A stretch of 64,000 nucleotides of DNA, taken from contig CAWFQE010000004.1 of the NCBI GenBank assembly GCA_963817885.1, positions 124,001 to 188,000 of the forward strand. Direction: 5' to 3'. Position 1 is the stretch's first letter, and every line of letters begins with the position of its first letter. Under the pieces are notes generated by a model that had not been told where the DNA came from, did not search any database, and saw only the letters and a program-made list of their open reading frames with translations. The stretch is from CAVOHU01 sp963817885. GTDB taxonomy: Bacteria > Acidobacteriota > Vicinamibacteria > Vicinamibacterales > JAKQTR01. A program made the position numbers and the translations under genes. Shown piece after piece: positions 9,066-18,360 of the stretch.

Positions 9066-11975
9066 ATGAGCGATCCAATGTCTCGTCCCCTGCACCGACG
9101 TCTCCGCGGGTCCGGCGCGAGCTTGATGGCCGGCCTGGCCCTGGGCGCCTTGCTGGCCGCCCCGGGCGGGTGCAGCCGGTCGTCGACCGACGCGACGCGT
9201 TCCGTGTCACCCGCACAGCAGCCTTCCCCGGCGCGCGGCGGCGGAACGGCTGCGCCACCCGCACCTTCGTCGGCGCCACACGCCGGGAGCGCTGGACCGG
9301 CCGCGCCCGCATCGGCAGGGAGCGCCGCCCCGTCCGACCGCGGTACACCCGCGGTCCCGGACAGCCCCGGAGGATCGCCTCCCGCTGGAGCGGTTGCACC
9401 GGGACCCGTGCGCCCTCCGCGCACGGACAACCTCGTCGCGCTCGAAATGGGCGGCCGCGTCGAGTACCTGACCTCCAGGGACGTCGGCGACTATGCGCGG
9501 ATCAAACTCCTGGACGGTGATCCGCGCACCGTGTGGACGTTGACGGGCTCCAACTTTCCACAAGAGGTCGTCCTCTCGTTCTTTGCCCACGATACGGCGC
9601 TGGTGGCTGGTGTGACGTTGACCCTGCCGCCGAAGGGCGAGATTCCCGTTTATGGCAAGCCGAACGAACTTGCGTGGGCGAAGCAGGTGGAGATCTGGAC
9701 CTCGATGGACAGTCCGACGGCCGGGTTCCGCAAGGTCGCGGCCGGGACGCTGCCCCAGGAGCCCGGCGACCACGACGTGGCGCTTCCCGCACCCGTCGAA
9801 GCCCGCTACGTCAAGATCTCGATCACGTCGAATTACGGCTCGGACATCACCTCGATGCTGGCGGACGTCGCGGTGCGGGAGGGCAGTGCGCCACGGTATG
9901 TGTCGTTGCTGGCGCGGCACCCCGACCTGGCGTCGCTGCTTTCCACTGGCGTGCTCCCGAGCGGCGGGCCGGGTGGCGCGTCCCCCGCCCTGGCGCCGCC
10001 AGCGCCGCCGGTTGACGCGTGCGTCGCGCCGGTGCGCAGCGAGGTTCATCCGACGCGGCCCGAAAGCCACGGCGTGCTGATCGTAGGTGCCGAGCCCGAG
10101 CGCTACGTGCCTTTCATGTACGTCCAGAACAAGCTGGATTCCCCGGCCGTCAAGTACTTCCCCACGGCGGTGGGCGAGGGCCGCGTCGACTCGTCCATCT
10201 TCCAGCGCGCGACCTGGTGGAACGTGGCGCCGGAAGCCGCGGCGCCGGCCGCGCTCGTCCCGGGCGCCGGCATCGACACGGTCGTCCTGTCGCAGGTCTG
10301 TGACATCGCCACGCGGGTCTCCGACGCCTTCAAGCGGGCGCTGGTCGCCTGGGTTGGAGCCGGCCACAAGCTCATCATCCAGGATGCGGACAGCTGCGGG
10401 CCGGCCAAGGTGCCCGACTACGGATTCCTGCCGTTCCCCTTCGGCACGAGCAATCCAGGGGCGCAGGGGGCCGCCTCGGTGCTCCGGATCGTGGAGCAGA
10501 ACTTCCTCATGAGCCCGGACCCGGCCGACCCGGCCTTCCTCGACCTGGACTCGTGGCGCCTGAAGAAGAACGGCAACCCCTCGAACGACTTCGGTGATTC
10601 GAACACCGTTGTCAAGTTCGACCCGAACTGGTGCGGCGCGCTGGTCGGCACCAATGTGAAGGGCGCCAGCGGCTTCGTGCTGGCCTACGCGCATTACGGC
10701 GCGGGCCTCATTCTCTACGATGGCGTGGATGCCGACCAGTTCAACAACGTGGCCTACCGGCAGTTCGTCGCGCGACAGCTCCTGCTGCCGTTTGCTCCCG
10801 ACGGCCTCCCCTGCAGCACGCGGCTCAACCCGTTTGCGGTCACCACCGACGGGCTGCTCGTCAATCGGAACGTGCTTCCCGGCCAGACCTACACGTATCC
10901 GCTCACGATCATCCCGGTTCGCGCCGGGTACACCGGCTCCGTGCGGCTGTCGCTCACGACACCGACCGGCCTGGGCGATCTGGCGCCGCGATTCGACCCG
11001 CCGACGGTCTCGCTGGCGGGAGAGGCGAAATCGACGTTAACGGTGACCATGCCGGCGAAGCTGCCCGAGAGCTGGAAGATGGCGCTGCACGGCGTGTCGG
11101 CCGACGCCGACGCGACGCTGTGCCTCTCGGCGCGCGAGCGGCGGACGGGAACGCTGAAGGTGACCACGAACCTCGGGTCGCAGGCGGCGACTCCTTCCCG
11201 CAGAAACCTGCTGATCATTCTCGATCTGTCGGGATCGATGAACCTGCCGCTCGGCAAGAGCACGCGCATCGGCACGGCGCGCCAGGTCCTGCGCGACGTG
11301 CTCAAGCGCATCCCGGACGACTTCAACGTCGGGCTCCGCCTCTATGGCCATCGCTTCGGATCGACGCAGAAAGAGACGTGCACGGATTCTGAGCTCAAGG
11401 TGGCGGTGGGCCCGCTCAACCGCGATGCCCTCCTGAAGATCGTCGACTCGACACGGCCCAGGGGTGAGACGCCGCTTGTGTACTCTGTGCGACAGGCTAT
11501 CGGCGACCTCAAGTCTGTCGGCGGCGGCGGGGTCGTCCTGATCACCGATGGCGAGGAGAGCTGCGGCGGTGATTTCGCCGGTGCGGCCGACGCGATCAGG
11601 CAATCGGGCCTCGACTTCCGCTTGAATATTGTCGGATTCACACTCCAGAAAGGGCAGGCGAGCCAGCAGCTCGGGGCGCTCTCCGGGGCTACCGGCGGCG
11701 CTTACTACACCGCGAAGGACGGCCCGGCGCTGACGCGCGCGCTCGTCGCGGCCACAATCAGCCGCTTCCCCTACCAGGTCGTCGATGCGTCGGGCGCGGT
11801 GGTCGGCCGCGGCGAGGCAGGCGATGCGGGCCAGGAACTGCCCGGCGGGGTGTACAAAGTGCTCGTGCAGGCCGGCGATGAACAACTGACGATCAGCGGG
11901 GTCGATGTCGCCGTGGCGGGCTCGGCGGATGTCCACGTCGTGCGCAAGGGAGACCGATTCGTGATCGAGCGATGA
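9066..11975 (+). CDS. Large discoidin-like plus von Willebrand A domain protein, possible lipoprotein
   Basis: The protein has 969 residues. The N-terminus has a hydrophobic segment ending in LAAPGGC, close to but not a canonical lipobox, then a Pro/Ala/Ser linker. About residues 125-280 resemble an F5/8 type C (discoidin) domain: LDGDPRTVWTLTGSNFPQEVVLSF and ARYVKISITSNYG. A middle domain carries VLIVGAEPERYV and VGAGHKLIIQDADSCG. From about residue 700 a vWA domain shows the MIDAS pattern DLSGSMN (about residue 720) and ITDGEES (about 826). A C-terminal beta domain follows. It is likely a cell-surface metal-dependent binding protein. It is coupled to the DUF3617 gene. Confidence 0.75.
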   Translation: MSDPMSRPLHRRLRGSGASLMAGLALGALLAAPGGCSRSSTDATRSVSPAQQPSPARGGGTAAPPAPSSAPHAGSAGPAAPASAGSAAPSDRGTPAVPDSPGGSPPAGAVAPGPVRPPRTDNLVALEMGGRVEYLTSRDVGDYARIKLLDGDPRTVWTLTGSNFPQEVVLSFFAHDTALVAGVTLTLPPKGEIPVYGKPNELAWAKQVEIWTSMDSPTAGFRKVAAGTLPQEPGDHDVALPAPVEARYVKISITSNYGSDITSMLADVAVREGSAPRYVSLLARHPDLASLLSTGVLPSGGPGGASPALAPPAPPVDACVAPVRSEVHPTRPESHGVLIVGAEPERYVPFMYVQNKLDSPAVKYFPTAVGEGRVDSSIFQRATWWNVAPEAAAPAALVPGAGIDTVVLSQVCDIATRVSDAFKRALVAWVGAGHKLIIQDADSCGPAKVPDYGFLPFPFGTSNPGAQGAASVLRIVEQNFLMSPDPADPAFLDLDSWRLKKNGNPSNDFGDSNTVVKFDPNWCGALVGTNVKGASGFVLAYAHYGAGLILYDGVDADQFNNVAYRQFVARQLLLPFAPDGLPCSTRLNPFAVTTDGLLVNRNVLPGQTYTYPLTIIPVRAGYTGSVRLSLTTPTGLGDLAPRFDPPTVSLAGEAKSTLTVTMPAKLPESWKMALHGVSADADATLCLSARERRTGTLKVTTNLGSQAATPSRRNLLIILDLSGSMNLPLGKSTRIGTARQVLRDVLKRIPDDFNVGLRLYGHRFGSTQKETCTDSELKVAVGPLNRDALLKIVDSTRPRGETPLVYSVRQAIGDLKSVGGGGVVLITDGEESCGGDFAGAADAIRQSGLDFRLNIVGFTLQKGQASQQLGALSGATGGAYYTAKDGPALTRALVAATISRFPYQVVDASGAVVGRGEAGDAGQELPGGVYKVLVQAGDEQLTISGVDVAVAGSADVHVVRKGDRFVIER

Positions 11976-12031
11976 CCCGTCCAGTCATCCGTGAGGATCG
12001 GGCGGCGGCGGCGTGGGCCTGAGCGTTGCTG

Positions 12032-12562
12032 CTACTGCACGATGAACAGGTCGCCCTCGATGCCGGACTCGGTGATCTGCGTGTGCGCCTTGGTGGCCGG
12101 CCCGGCCGGGTTGTACCACGAGCCGCCGAAGAACGGTCCCGTGGCGTAGAACCCGCCCAGGCCCGGCTTGCGAGGATTGGCCCAGACTTCCCAATTCTGA
12201 TCACCGAGGACGATCTTGTACGTGTAGTTCGGATCGCTGGCGTTGGGATCGAACTTCAGCTTGCTCATTCCCCAGTCGTCCTTCGGCTTCGGACCGCGCA
12301 CCAGCGCCTCCAGCGTGCAAGGCTCGGCAGCGTGGCCGCCGCAGTCGCTCTGCAGGCTCTTGATGGCTTCCACGAAGATGAAGGCAATCTGCTCCTCGCG
12401 CTTGAGCGGGATCACCTTGTCGTCCGACTTCACGAGAACGGTCGCCTTGGTTGCAGACGGGGACTCGGCGGGTTTCTGACTGGCCGCCGGGACGCTGCCG
12501 AGGAGACACGTTGTCATGACGCACGCGAACGCGCCAGCCGTGAATGTGAGTGCGCTTTTCAT
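12032..12562 (-). CDS. Secreted hypothetical protein
   Basis: This encodes 176 residues from ATG 12562, chosen because MKSALTFTAGAFACVMTTCLLGS is a signal peptide; the frame extends upstream without support. The mature part has REEQIAFIFVEAIKSLQSDCGGH, a Cys pair, and a C-terminal half (PNYTYKIVLGDQNWEVWANPRKPGLGGFY) that resembles the globular part of type II pseudopilins in Acidobacteriota. No N-terminal pilin cleavage motif is present, so it is not itself a pilin. Function is unknown. Confidence 0.7.
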   Translation of the reverse strand: MKSALTFTAGAFACVMTTCLLGSVPAASQKPAESPSATKATVLVKSDDKVIPLKREEQIAFIFVEAIKSLQSDCGGHAAEPCTLEALVRGPKPKDDWGMSKLKFDPNASDPNYTYKIVLGDQNWEVWANPRKPGLGGFYATGPFFGGSWYNPAGPATKAHTQITESGIEGDLFIVQ

Positions 12563-12728
12563 GCGGGACACTTTAACAGAAGGACGTACCGGGCGGCGCG
12601 ACGATTGACTTTCACCACGGGCTGCCAGGCAACCATTCGCGCAGAGGTCCCGTCTAAAGGCTCTGAAGTCCGGCGCAAAATCTCCGGCCATCGCGCCGCA
12701 CAGGTAATCGGGCAGAAGAGGAGAGTCG

Positions 12729-13535
12729 ATGACGAAGACGTTTCTGTGCCTGGCGTTTCTGGCGATATCGGTAGCGGCCTGGGCGCAATCGGACGCACGA
12801 CCGGAGATCCTCGTGGTCGGGACCTATCACATGAACAACCCGGGGCACGATATCAACAACGTGAAGGCCGACGACGTGCTTCTGCCCAAGCGCCAGCAGG
12901 AAATCACGCAGTTGATCGAGGTGCTGAAGAGGTTTCGCCCGACCAAGATCGCGATCGAAGCGAATGTCGGGACCGCCAAGCGGGTGGAACAGGAGTATTC
13001 GGACTACCTGGCGGGAAAGTACACGCTGACTCGCAACGAGACCAACCAGGTTGGCTATCGGCTGGCCAAAGAGCTCGGCCACCGATCGGTATACCCGGTC
13101 GACGAGGACGGCGATTTCCCGTGGATGCGGGTGGTCAATTACGCGAAGGCCAACGGACTCACGGCGCAGTTCGACGAGATCAACAAGGGCTGGGCGAAGC
13201 TGTCGAACGACCTGGGCGACTACCTGCCGTCGCACACCGTGCTCGAAACGTTCGAGTTCATGAACGCGGACGCCCGCGTGGCGCGCGACATGGGCATGTA
13301 CTTCGCCGTCGTTCGCCTTGGAGAGCCTTTCGAATACGCGGGACCAGATCTGCTGGCCTCCTGGTACCAGCGGAACATTCGCATCTACCACAACATCGTG
13401 AAGCTGATCGAGTCTCCGAATGACAGGATCTTTGTGATCTATGGGGCCGGCCACCTGGGATGGTTACGGCAGGACATCACCTACGACCCGTCGGTCAGGC
13501 TGCGGACGCTGGCCGACCTGACCGGGCAGAAATAG
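12729..13535 (+). CDS. DUF5694 domain secreted protein
   Basis: This encodes 268 residues; ATG 12729 follows GAAGAGGAGAGTCG. A signal peptide (MTKTFLCLAFLAISVAAWAQ) leads into ILVVGTYHMNNPGHDINNVKADDVLLPKRQQEI, the DUF5694 signature, then FRPTKIAIEANV and, near the end, RIFVIYGAGHLGWL. The GTYHM and GAGHL histidines recall the TraB/PrgY/TIKI-type fold, in which paired His/Glu residues bind metal, so a metal-dependent hydrolase is possible but unproven. It is divergent from the preceding gene. Confidence 0.82.
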   Translation: MTKTFLCLAFLAISVAAWAQSDARPEILVVGTYHMNNPGHDINNVKADDVLLPKRQQEITQLIEVLKRFRPTKIAIEANVGTAKRVEQEYSDYLAGKYTLTRNETNQVGYRLAKELGHRSVYPVDEDGDFPWMRVVNYAKANGLTAQFDEINKGWAKLSNDLGDYLPSHTVLETFEFMNADARVARDMGMYFAVVRLGEPFEYAGPDLLASWYQRNIRIYHNIVKLIESPNDRIFVIYGAGHLGWLRQDITYDPSVRLRTLADLTGQK

Positions 13536-13549
13536 GTGACGAGTCGGTT

Positions 13550-14131
13550 CTATGGCGCCCGCGTCACCTCGAACCAGAGCAGCGTTCCCTTTTCGTACAC
13601 GAGCCCGTCCAGGCCCAGGCCGGTGTCTCGCATGAAGACGGCTTCCACCCGGTATCCGCTCCGCTTCCATGCGCACCGGAGATCGCCTGTCCCACCTTCT
13701 GTCGTGGGAACGCCAAGGCGCGCCCTGAATGCGGATTCATCGAGCCGCGGCGTGAGCCCGAACACCACCGCCCTCGCCATAGGGTCGAAGGGCGAGTCGT
13801 CGTCGGCGAACATATGGCTCACGCCGGCCGAACCCATGAACCTCAGCCTGGTCACCCGCCCTTCGGCGTCGAACCATGCCGACACCCCCGAAGCCCGGAA
13901 GTCGTCCTGTCCGTCTGTCGTCGAACTCGGTGCCCCGAAAACCTGGGTGAGCTTGGGCCGTTGGTCTCCGAGCCGAACCGGGAACTTCCACTGCGCGTCC
14001 GCTTCGTCAGCAGCTGACCGGCCAGGCCCACAGGCAACGGCCGCGATGAGACCCAGCAGGAGCGCGGGCCACGCCCTGCGCGCGATCCTTCCGAATGATG
14101 AGCGCGGCTGTCCGAAAGTGAGGAGGGGCAT
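13550..14131 (-). CDS. Lipoprotein of unknown function
   Basis: This encodes 193 residues. ATG 14131 is chosen because AAGGA lies at proper spacing and because it gives a lipoprotein signal (LLLGLIAAVAC, lipobox A-V-A-C). The mature domain has LGDQRPKLTQVFGAP, then GVSAWFDAEGRVTRLRFMGSAG and RLGVPTTEGGTGDLRCAWKRSGYRVEAVF; two repeated strand-rich units suggest a SmpA/BamE-like fold, but this is a guess from pattern only. It is convergent with the DUF5694 gene, 14 bases apart. Confidence 0.65.
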   Translation of the reverse strand: MPLLTFGQPRSSFGRIARRAWPALLLGLIAAVACGPGRSAADEADAQWKFPVRLGDQRPKLTQVFGAPSSTTDGQDDFRASGVSAWFDAEGRVTRLRFMGSAGVSHMFADDDSPFDPMARAVVFGLTPRLDESAFRARLGVPTTEGGTGDLRCAWKRSGYRVEAVFMRDTGLGLDGLVYEKGTLLWFEVTRAP

Positions 14132-14345
14132 CAGTAGTCCTTGGCGTCTGTCGACGGCATCCGGGCCCGGGCCCGTGGACGCACGGCCGATCGATTCATC
14201 GCCCTCGAAGGCTTGACGAGGCAGTGTGTGCCGGCCAGCGTAGCACACCACGACGCCCGGTTTCAGACCGTGCACCCTCTTCGCACGCCCCGCCCGGGTC
14301 GTCGTTCCGCAGGCGCTCGATCGTGACCGGGAATCGGCGAGCCTG

Positions 14346-16043
14346 TCACCGCTGGCCGGCCGCCTTCAGGGCGGCGTCTCGCTTCGCCTTGAACTCGGTG
14401 CCGGGCTTCCACTGCGGATAGCGGTCGGCATTGGCCACCTCATCGCCGACCTTCCACAGCCACTGCAAATCCTCGACGGTGCCATCGAGGTCCCAGTACG
14501 GCTTCACCACGTCGGACGGCTTGTGGTAATCGTTCTGCGTGTACTGGTCACGCATCCGGCGTCCGAAGTCGGCCGGCTTCCCGACGTAGTCGATGCCGCT
14601 CTCGGGATCGAGGGCGGGCACGCCCTGCTTCGCGAAACTGAAATGGTCCGACCTGTAGAAGAAACCCTTTTCGGGCTCGGCGTCGGCATGCAGTGTGCGC
14701 CCCTGCTCGGCGGCCACCTGGCGGGCGAAGTCGTCCAGGTCGGAGTTGCCCAGGCCCACGATGGTGATGTCCTTCGTTCTGCCCAGCATGTTCAACCCGT
14801 CCATGTTGACGACCGCCAGCGTCCTCGTCAGCGGATGGACGGGGTGCGTGGCGTAGTACTCAGAGCCGAGGAGTCCCTGTTCCTCGCCCGTCACCGCCAG
14901 CAGCAGGATCGAACGCTTCGGATGTGGCTTCGCCGCGGCGAATGCGCGCCCGAGCTCGATCAGTCCAGCCACGCCCGACGCGTTGTCGAGCGCGCCGTGG
15001 TAGATGCGATCCCCGTTCACCGGCTGCCCGATGCCGAAATGATCCCAATGCGCCGTGTAGATGACGTACTCGTCCTTCAGTTTCGGATCACTGCCCTCGA
15101 CCTTGCCGAGAACGTTCTGTGACGCAATGTCCCGAATCTTGTTCTGGATCGCCAGCGACGCCGTGACGCCCAGCGGCACCGGATGAAACTCGCGGGTCGC
15201 CGCCTGTTTCTCGAGCTGGTCGAAATCCTTCCCGGCCATCGCGAAGAGCTGCTTCGCCTGATCGAGCGTCAGCCAGCCTTCCACCGCGGCCTTCTTCATG
15301 TTGTTGTCCGGCGTGCGCAGATCGAAGCGCTCGCCGCTGAAGCCTTCCACGACGCTCCACGGATACCCCGCCTGCGCCGTCTGGTGCACGATCAGGATCC
15401 CCGCGGCCCCTTTCTCTGCGCCGATGTCGTATTTGTAGGTCCACCGCCCGTAGTAGGTCATCGCGTTGCCGCCAAAGACCGTCGGGTCGAGCTTCGACGG
15501 GTCCTTCGGATCGGGCACGGGCGGGTCGTTGACCAGCACCACCATCGTCTTGCCGCGCAGGTCCACGCCCTTGTAGTCGTCCCACTTGAACTCGGGAGCG
15601 ACGACCCCATAACCGACGAACACGAGCTCGGAGTTCTCGATCGCGGCCGCCGGTGCGACATGCCGGGTCCAGGCCACGAAGTCGGTCAGGTACTTCAGCG
15701 CCTGCACCTGCTGACCGCGCCTGAACGTCAGCGTCATGGAGGGATCTCCGGTAAGGCCGACCATCGGCACCTTCTGAACGTAGGTGCCGTCGGTGTTGCC
15801 GGGCTGGAGCCCCGCTTTCCTGAACTGGTCTTCGATGTAGCCGACCGTCAGTTCCTCACCCTTGGTTCCCGGCGCCCGCCCCTGGAACTCGTCGGAGGAG
15901 AGGGCCTTGATGTGGTCGAGGAGCACGGGCGCGTCGATTGACGGGAATCCAGGCCGCGCGCCACCGGGCTGTGCGGCCAGGCGGGGCAACGCGGAGAGCG
16001 CCAGGACGAGAACGGCGAGGATCGGAACGGTGCGTCGTGACAT
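14346..16043 (-). CDS. Secreted M28 family zinc aminopeptidase
   Basis: This is a periplasmic or extracellular metallopeptidase of 565 residues. ATG 16043 has GAGG 7 bases upstream and gives a signal peptide ending LAAQ. A protease-associated insert follows (residues about 130-310: VVAPEFKWDDYKGVDLRGKTMVVLVNDPP). The M28 catalytic core is complete: HWDH (about 332), Asp in GALDNASG (about 354), Glu-Glu in TGEEQGLLGS (about 388), Asp in NMDG (about 413) and the last zinc ligand His in NDYHKPSD (about 509). It likely releases N-terminal amino acids from peptides, as is common in protein-scavenging Acidobacteriota. Confidence 0.93.
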   Translation of the reverse strand: MSRRTVPILAVLVLALSALPRLAAQPGGARPGFPSIDAPVLLDHIKALSSDEFQGRAPGTKGEELTVGYIEDQFRKAGLQPGNTDGTYVQKVPMVGLTGDPSMTLTFRRGQQVQALKYLTDFVAWTRHVAPAAAIENSELVFVGYGVVAPEFKWDDYKGVDLRGKTMVVLVNDPPVPDPKDPSKLDPTVFGGNAMTYYGRWTYKYDIGAEKGAAGILIVHQTAQAGYPWSVVEGFSGERFDLRTPDNNMKKAAVEGWLTLDQAKQLFAMAGKDFDQLEKQAATREFHPVPLGVTASLAIQNKIRDIASQNVLGKVEGSDPKLKDEYVIYTAHWDHFGIGQPVNGDRIYHGALDNASGVAGLIELGRAFAAAKPHPKRSILLLAVTGEEQGLLGSEYYATHPVHPLTRTLAVVNMDGLNMLGRTKDITIVGLGNSDLDDFARQVAAEQGRTLHADAEPEKGFFYRSDHFSFAKQGVPALDPESGIDYVGKPADFGRRMRDQYTQNDYHKPSDVVKPYWDLDGTVEDLQWLWKVGDEVANADRYPQWKPGTEFKAKRDAALKAAGQR

Positions 16044-16211
16044 GGACACCTCGTCAAGTGAGGGGAGTGCGCCGCGCGGTGACTGGCGGCGTTACTCCGA
16101 TCATACCGCTGTGTGCAGCAGGGTCCCGGGTCGTGTTGCGGCTACTTCATCCGCGCCAGCTCGGCCTCCGCGGCTCCCTCTGAACATGCGTGCCCGACGG
16201 CGCGCGGGCAG

Positions 16212-17669
16212 CTACTTGACGATCCCATTCCCGAAGGGAACCGGCACGGCGCTCCCTGTTGCTCCCAGCGTGCGGGCGAGTGCGGCCTTGGCCGCGTTGA
16301 ACGCGTACGCGCTCGTAATCTCGCTCTCGGTGGCGGTTGCCACCTCGTTCTGCGCCTGGATCACCTCGAGATTGCTGGTGACACCCGCCGAGAACCTGGT
16401 CCTTGCCAGCGAGAGCTCCTGTCTGGCGAGATCGACCTGTTCCCGCGACACCGAGAGTTGCTGTTCCGCCGCCTGGACATCGAGGAACGCGCTCCGCACA
16501 TCGGCGGAAATCTGCTCTGCGAAATCGGCCGCTTCGGCCTGCCTCTGTCGAAGCGCGGCGGAGGTCTCGACCAGGCGGCCCTTGCGGCGGCCCACGTCGA
16601 CGAGCGGCACCTGGACGGTCGCCGAGACCGAATAGGTCCGGCGCGCATCGCCCGGCGAGGTCCCGTTCGCGCCGTAATCCGCGTTCAGGTGCAGCGACGG
16701 GATCACGTCCGCCTGTGCCGCGCGATGGTCAGCTTCGGCGGCCCTGACCCGCGCGAGCGCGGCCTGGTAGTCCGGCCGCGAGGCGATCGCGCGCTGGATC
16801 GCTTCATCAAGCGTCAGCGCGGGCCGCGGGACCTCCGCGCCCCGATCGCTCACTTGAATCGGCTGTGAGGACGGAATGCCGATCGCGCGCGCCAGCTGCA
16901 GCTTCTGCTTGGCGAAGTCGTTCTCGGCGGCTATCAGCCGCTGCTGCTGTGCCCGCAGCTGCACCTGCGCGCGCACCACGTCGATGCTCGGCGTCACGCC
17001 GGCATGGCGCAGGTCGGTTGCGAGCTTCACGAGCTCTTCGGAGGTCGACACCTGCGCCCGCACCTCCGCGATCCGCTTCGCGCCGGCCGCCGCCAGGAGG
17101 AACCGGTCGGTGACGACGAGCACGACCAGGTCGCGGGCATTCCGTGATTCGAGCTTCGCCGCATCCAGCGCGTACGCGCTGCGGCGAACGTCTTCGAAGA
17201 CGCTCAGATCGATGAGCGGCACCGACAGGAACAGGCGCGCGTCGAACACGTTGTAGGGGCCGACGACGGGCGATATCCCGGGGAACAGCGACGGATTCAA
17301 CCCGAAGGCCGCAAGATTCGACGTCTGCCGCGACTCCCGGCTTTGCGCGGTGACGCTTGGCAGCATCCCGGCCAGGCTGCGCCAGCGCGAACCTCGTGAG
17401 GCTTCGACGCCCTGCTCGAGTGCGAGCACGCCCAGATTGTGCTCGAGACCGCGCTCGATGGCGGAGGCGAGCGTGAGGTCCACGGGTTCTCCCGACACCG
17501 CGCCCGTGGGAACGCTGCCCAGAAACGGATTCCCGCCGCCCGGTGCCTGTGTCGCGAGCTGTCCAGGTCCCGCCGGGGCGGCCTGTTCCGCGGAATCGCC
17601 TGCGGGCTGCGCCGCGGCGGCTGCGCCGAGGCTCACCGCCATCATCACGAACCACGCGCATCGCTTCAT
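16212..17669 (-). CDS. TolC-family outer-membrane efflux protein
   Basis: This encodes 485 residues from ATG 17669 (CAGGAGCG upstream; the frame runs further back inside the kinase gene). A signal peptide ends AAAAAQP. Two OEP repeats follow: VDLTLASAIERGLEHNLGVLALEQ and LTLDEAIQRAIASRPDYQAALARVRAAEADHRAAQADVIPSLHLNADYG, each with long heptad coils. It would form the outer-membrane channel for the EmrAB-type pump encoded upstream. Its ATG overlaps the kinase stop by 4 bases (ATGA), so it is the last gene of the operon. Confidence 0.92.
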   Translation of the reverse strand: MKRCAWFVMMAVSLGAAAAAQPAGDSAEQAAPAGPGQLATQAPGGGNPFLGSVPTGAVSGEPVDLTLASAIERGLEHNLGVLALEQGVEASRGSRWRSLAGMLPSVTAQSRESRQTSNLAAFGLNPSLFPGISPVVGPYNVFDARLFLSVPLIDLSVFEDVRRSAYALDAAKLESRNARDLVVLVVTDRFLLAAAGAKRIAEVRAQVSTSEELVKLATDLRHAGVTPSIDVVRAQVQLRAQQQRLIAAENDFAKQKLQLARAIGIPSSQPIQVSDRGAEVPRPALTLDEAIQRAIASRPDYQAALARVRAAEADHRAAQADVIPSLHLNADYGANGTSPGDARRTYSVSATVQVPLVDVGRRKGRLVETSAALRQRQAEAADFAEQISADVRSAFLDVQAAEQQLSVSREQVDLARQELSLARTRFSAGVTSNLEVIQAQNEVATATESEITSAYAFNAAKAALARTLGATGSAVPVPFGNGIVK

Positions 17670-18349
17670 GAGGCGCTCCTGCCATCGGCCGCCCGGGGCC
17701 TGACATCCGGCCGCGTCGGATCGGCCGGGCGTTGAATCATATCGATGACGAGGTCCACCGCCCGCTCCAGGCCTGCGGTTGCGGTATTCAGCGACACGTC
17801 GTACAGCGTCGCGTCGCACCAGTCGCGACCGGTCAGCGTTCGCACGAACCGCGCCCGCTGTGCATCGGACGATCGGACCATCGCTTCGGCCAATTCGCGA
17901 TCTGTGAGCTCGTATTCCTTGATGGCGAGCGCGACGCGCATCGAGAAAGGCGCATGCAGGAACACACGGATCACGTCGGGCCGGCCGCTCAGGATGTGTG
18001 CGGCGCCGCGGCCCACGATCACCGCGCCGCCATGCTCGGCCAGTGTCTCGATGATTTCCCGCTCGACCGCGAACAGCTCGGATCCGGAAACCGACACCTG
18101 CGGCAGCGCCAGGTACGGAGCGTCGGGCGACGCCTGGGCGAACAGCGTGCCCAGGCGCTCCCAGAATCCGCGAACGCGCTCCTCGAGCGGCTCGACGTCG
18201 TCGGTCCCGACGTTCAGTGTCTGCGCGGCCCTGGCCAGGATGTCGCGGTCCGCGTACTGGAGCCCGAGCCGGCGCGCAACCTCGCGCCCGACATACGCGC
18301 CACCGCTTCCGAACTGCCGCGAGATCGTCACCACCGTCGATATCCCCAC
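17666..18349 (-). CDS. Cytidylate-kinase-like protein
   Basis: This encodes 227 residues. GTG 18349 is chosen because GAGGAGGGATCC precedes it. The start VVTISRQFGSGGAYVGREVARRLGLQYADRDIL is the signature of cytidylate-kinase-like P-loop proteins (AAK26-type family), followed by VIVGRGAAHIL, FLHAPFSMRVALAI and a DWCDATLYDVSLNT segment that matches the family's 'LYDLVLNT'. True CMP kinases differ, and this group's substrate is unknown. It sits inside an efflux operon with a 4-base overlap to tolC, an unusual context. Confidence 0.85.
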   Translation of the reverse strand: MGISTVVTISRQFGSGGAYVGREVARRLGLQYADRDILARAAQTLNVGTDDVEPLEERVRGFWERLGTLFAQASPDAPYLALPQVSVSGSELFAVEREIIETLAEHGGAVIVGRGAAHILSGRPDVIRVFLHAPFSMRVALAIKEYELTDRELAEAMVRSSDAQRARFVRTLTGRDWCDATLYDVSLNTATAGLERAVDLVIDMIQRPADPTRPDVRPRAADGRSAS

Positions 18350-18360
18350 GGATCCCTCCT

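Noticed and set aside
14224..14260. TGTGTGCCGGCCAGCGTAGCACACC dyad upstream of the lipoprotein gene
   Set aside because: The arms resemble the regulon box, but the spacer is 11 bases instead of 6 and no -10 fits.
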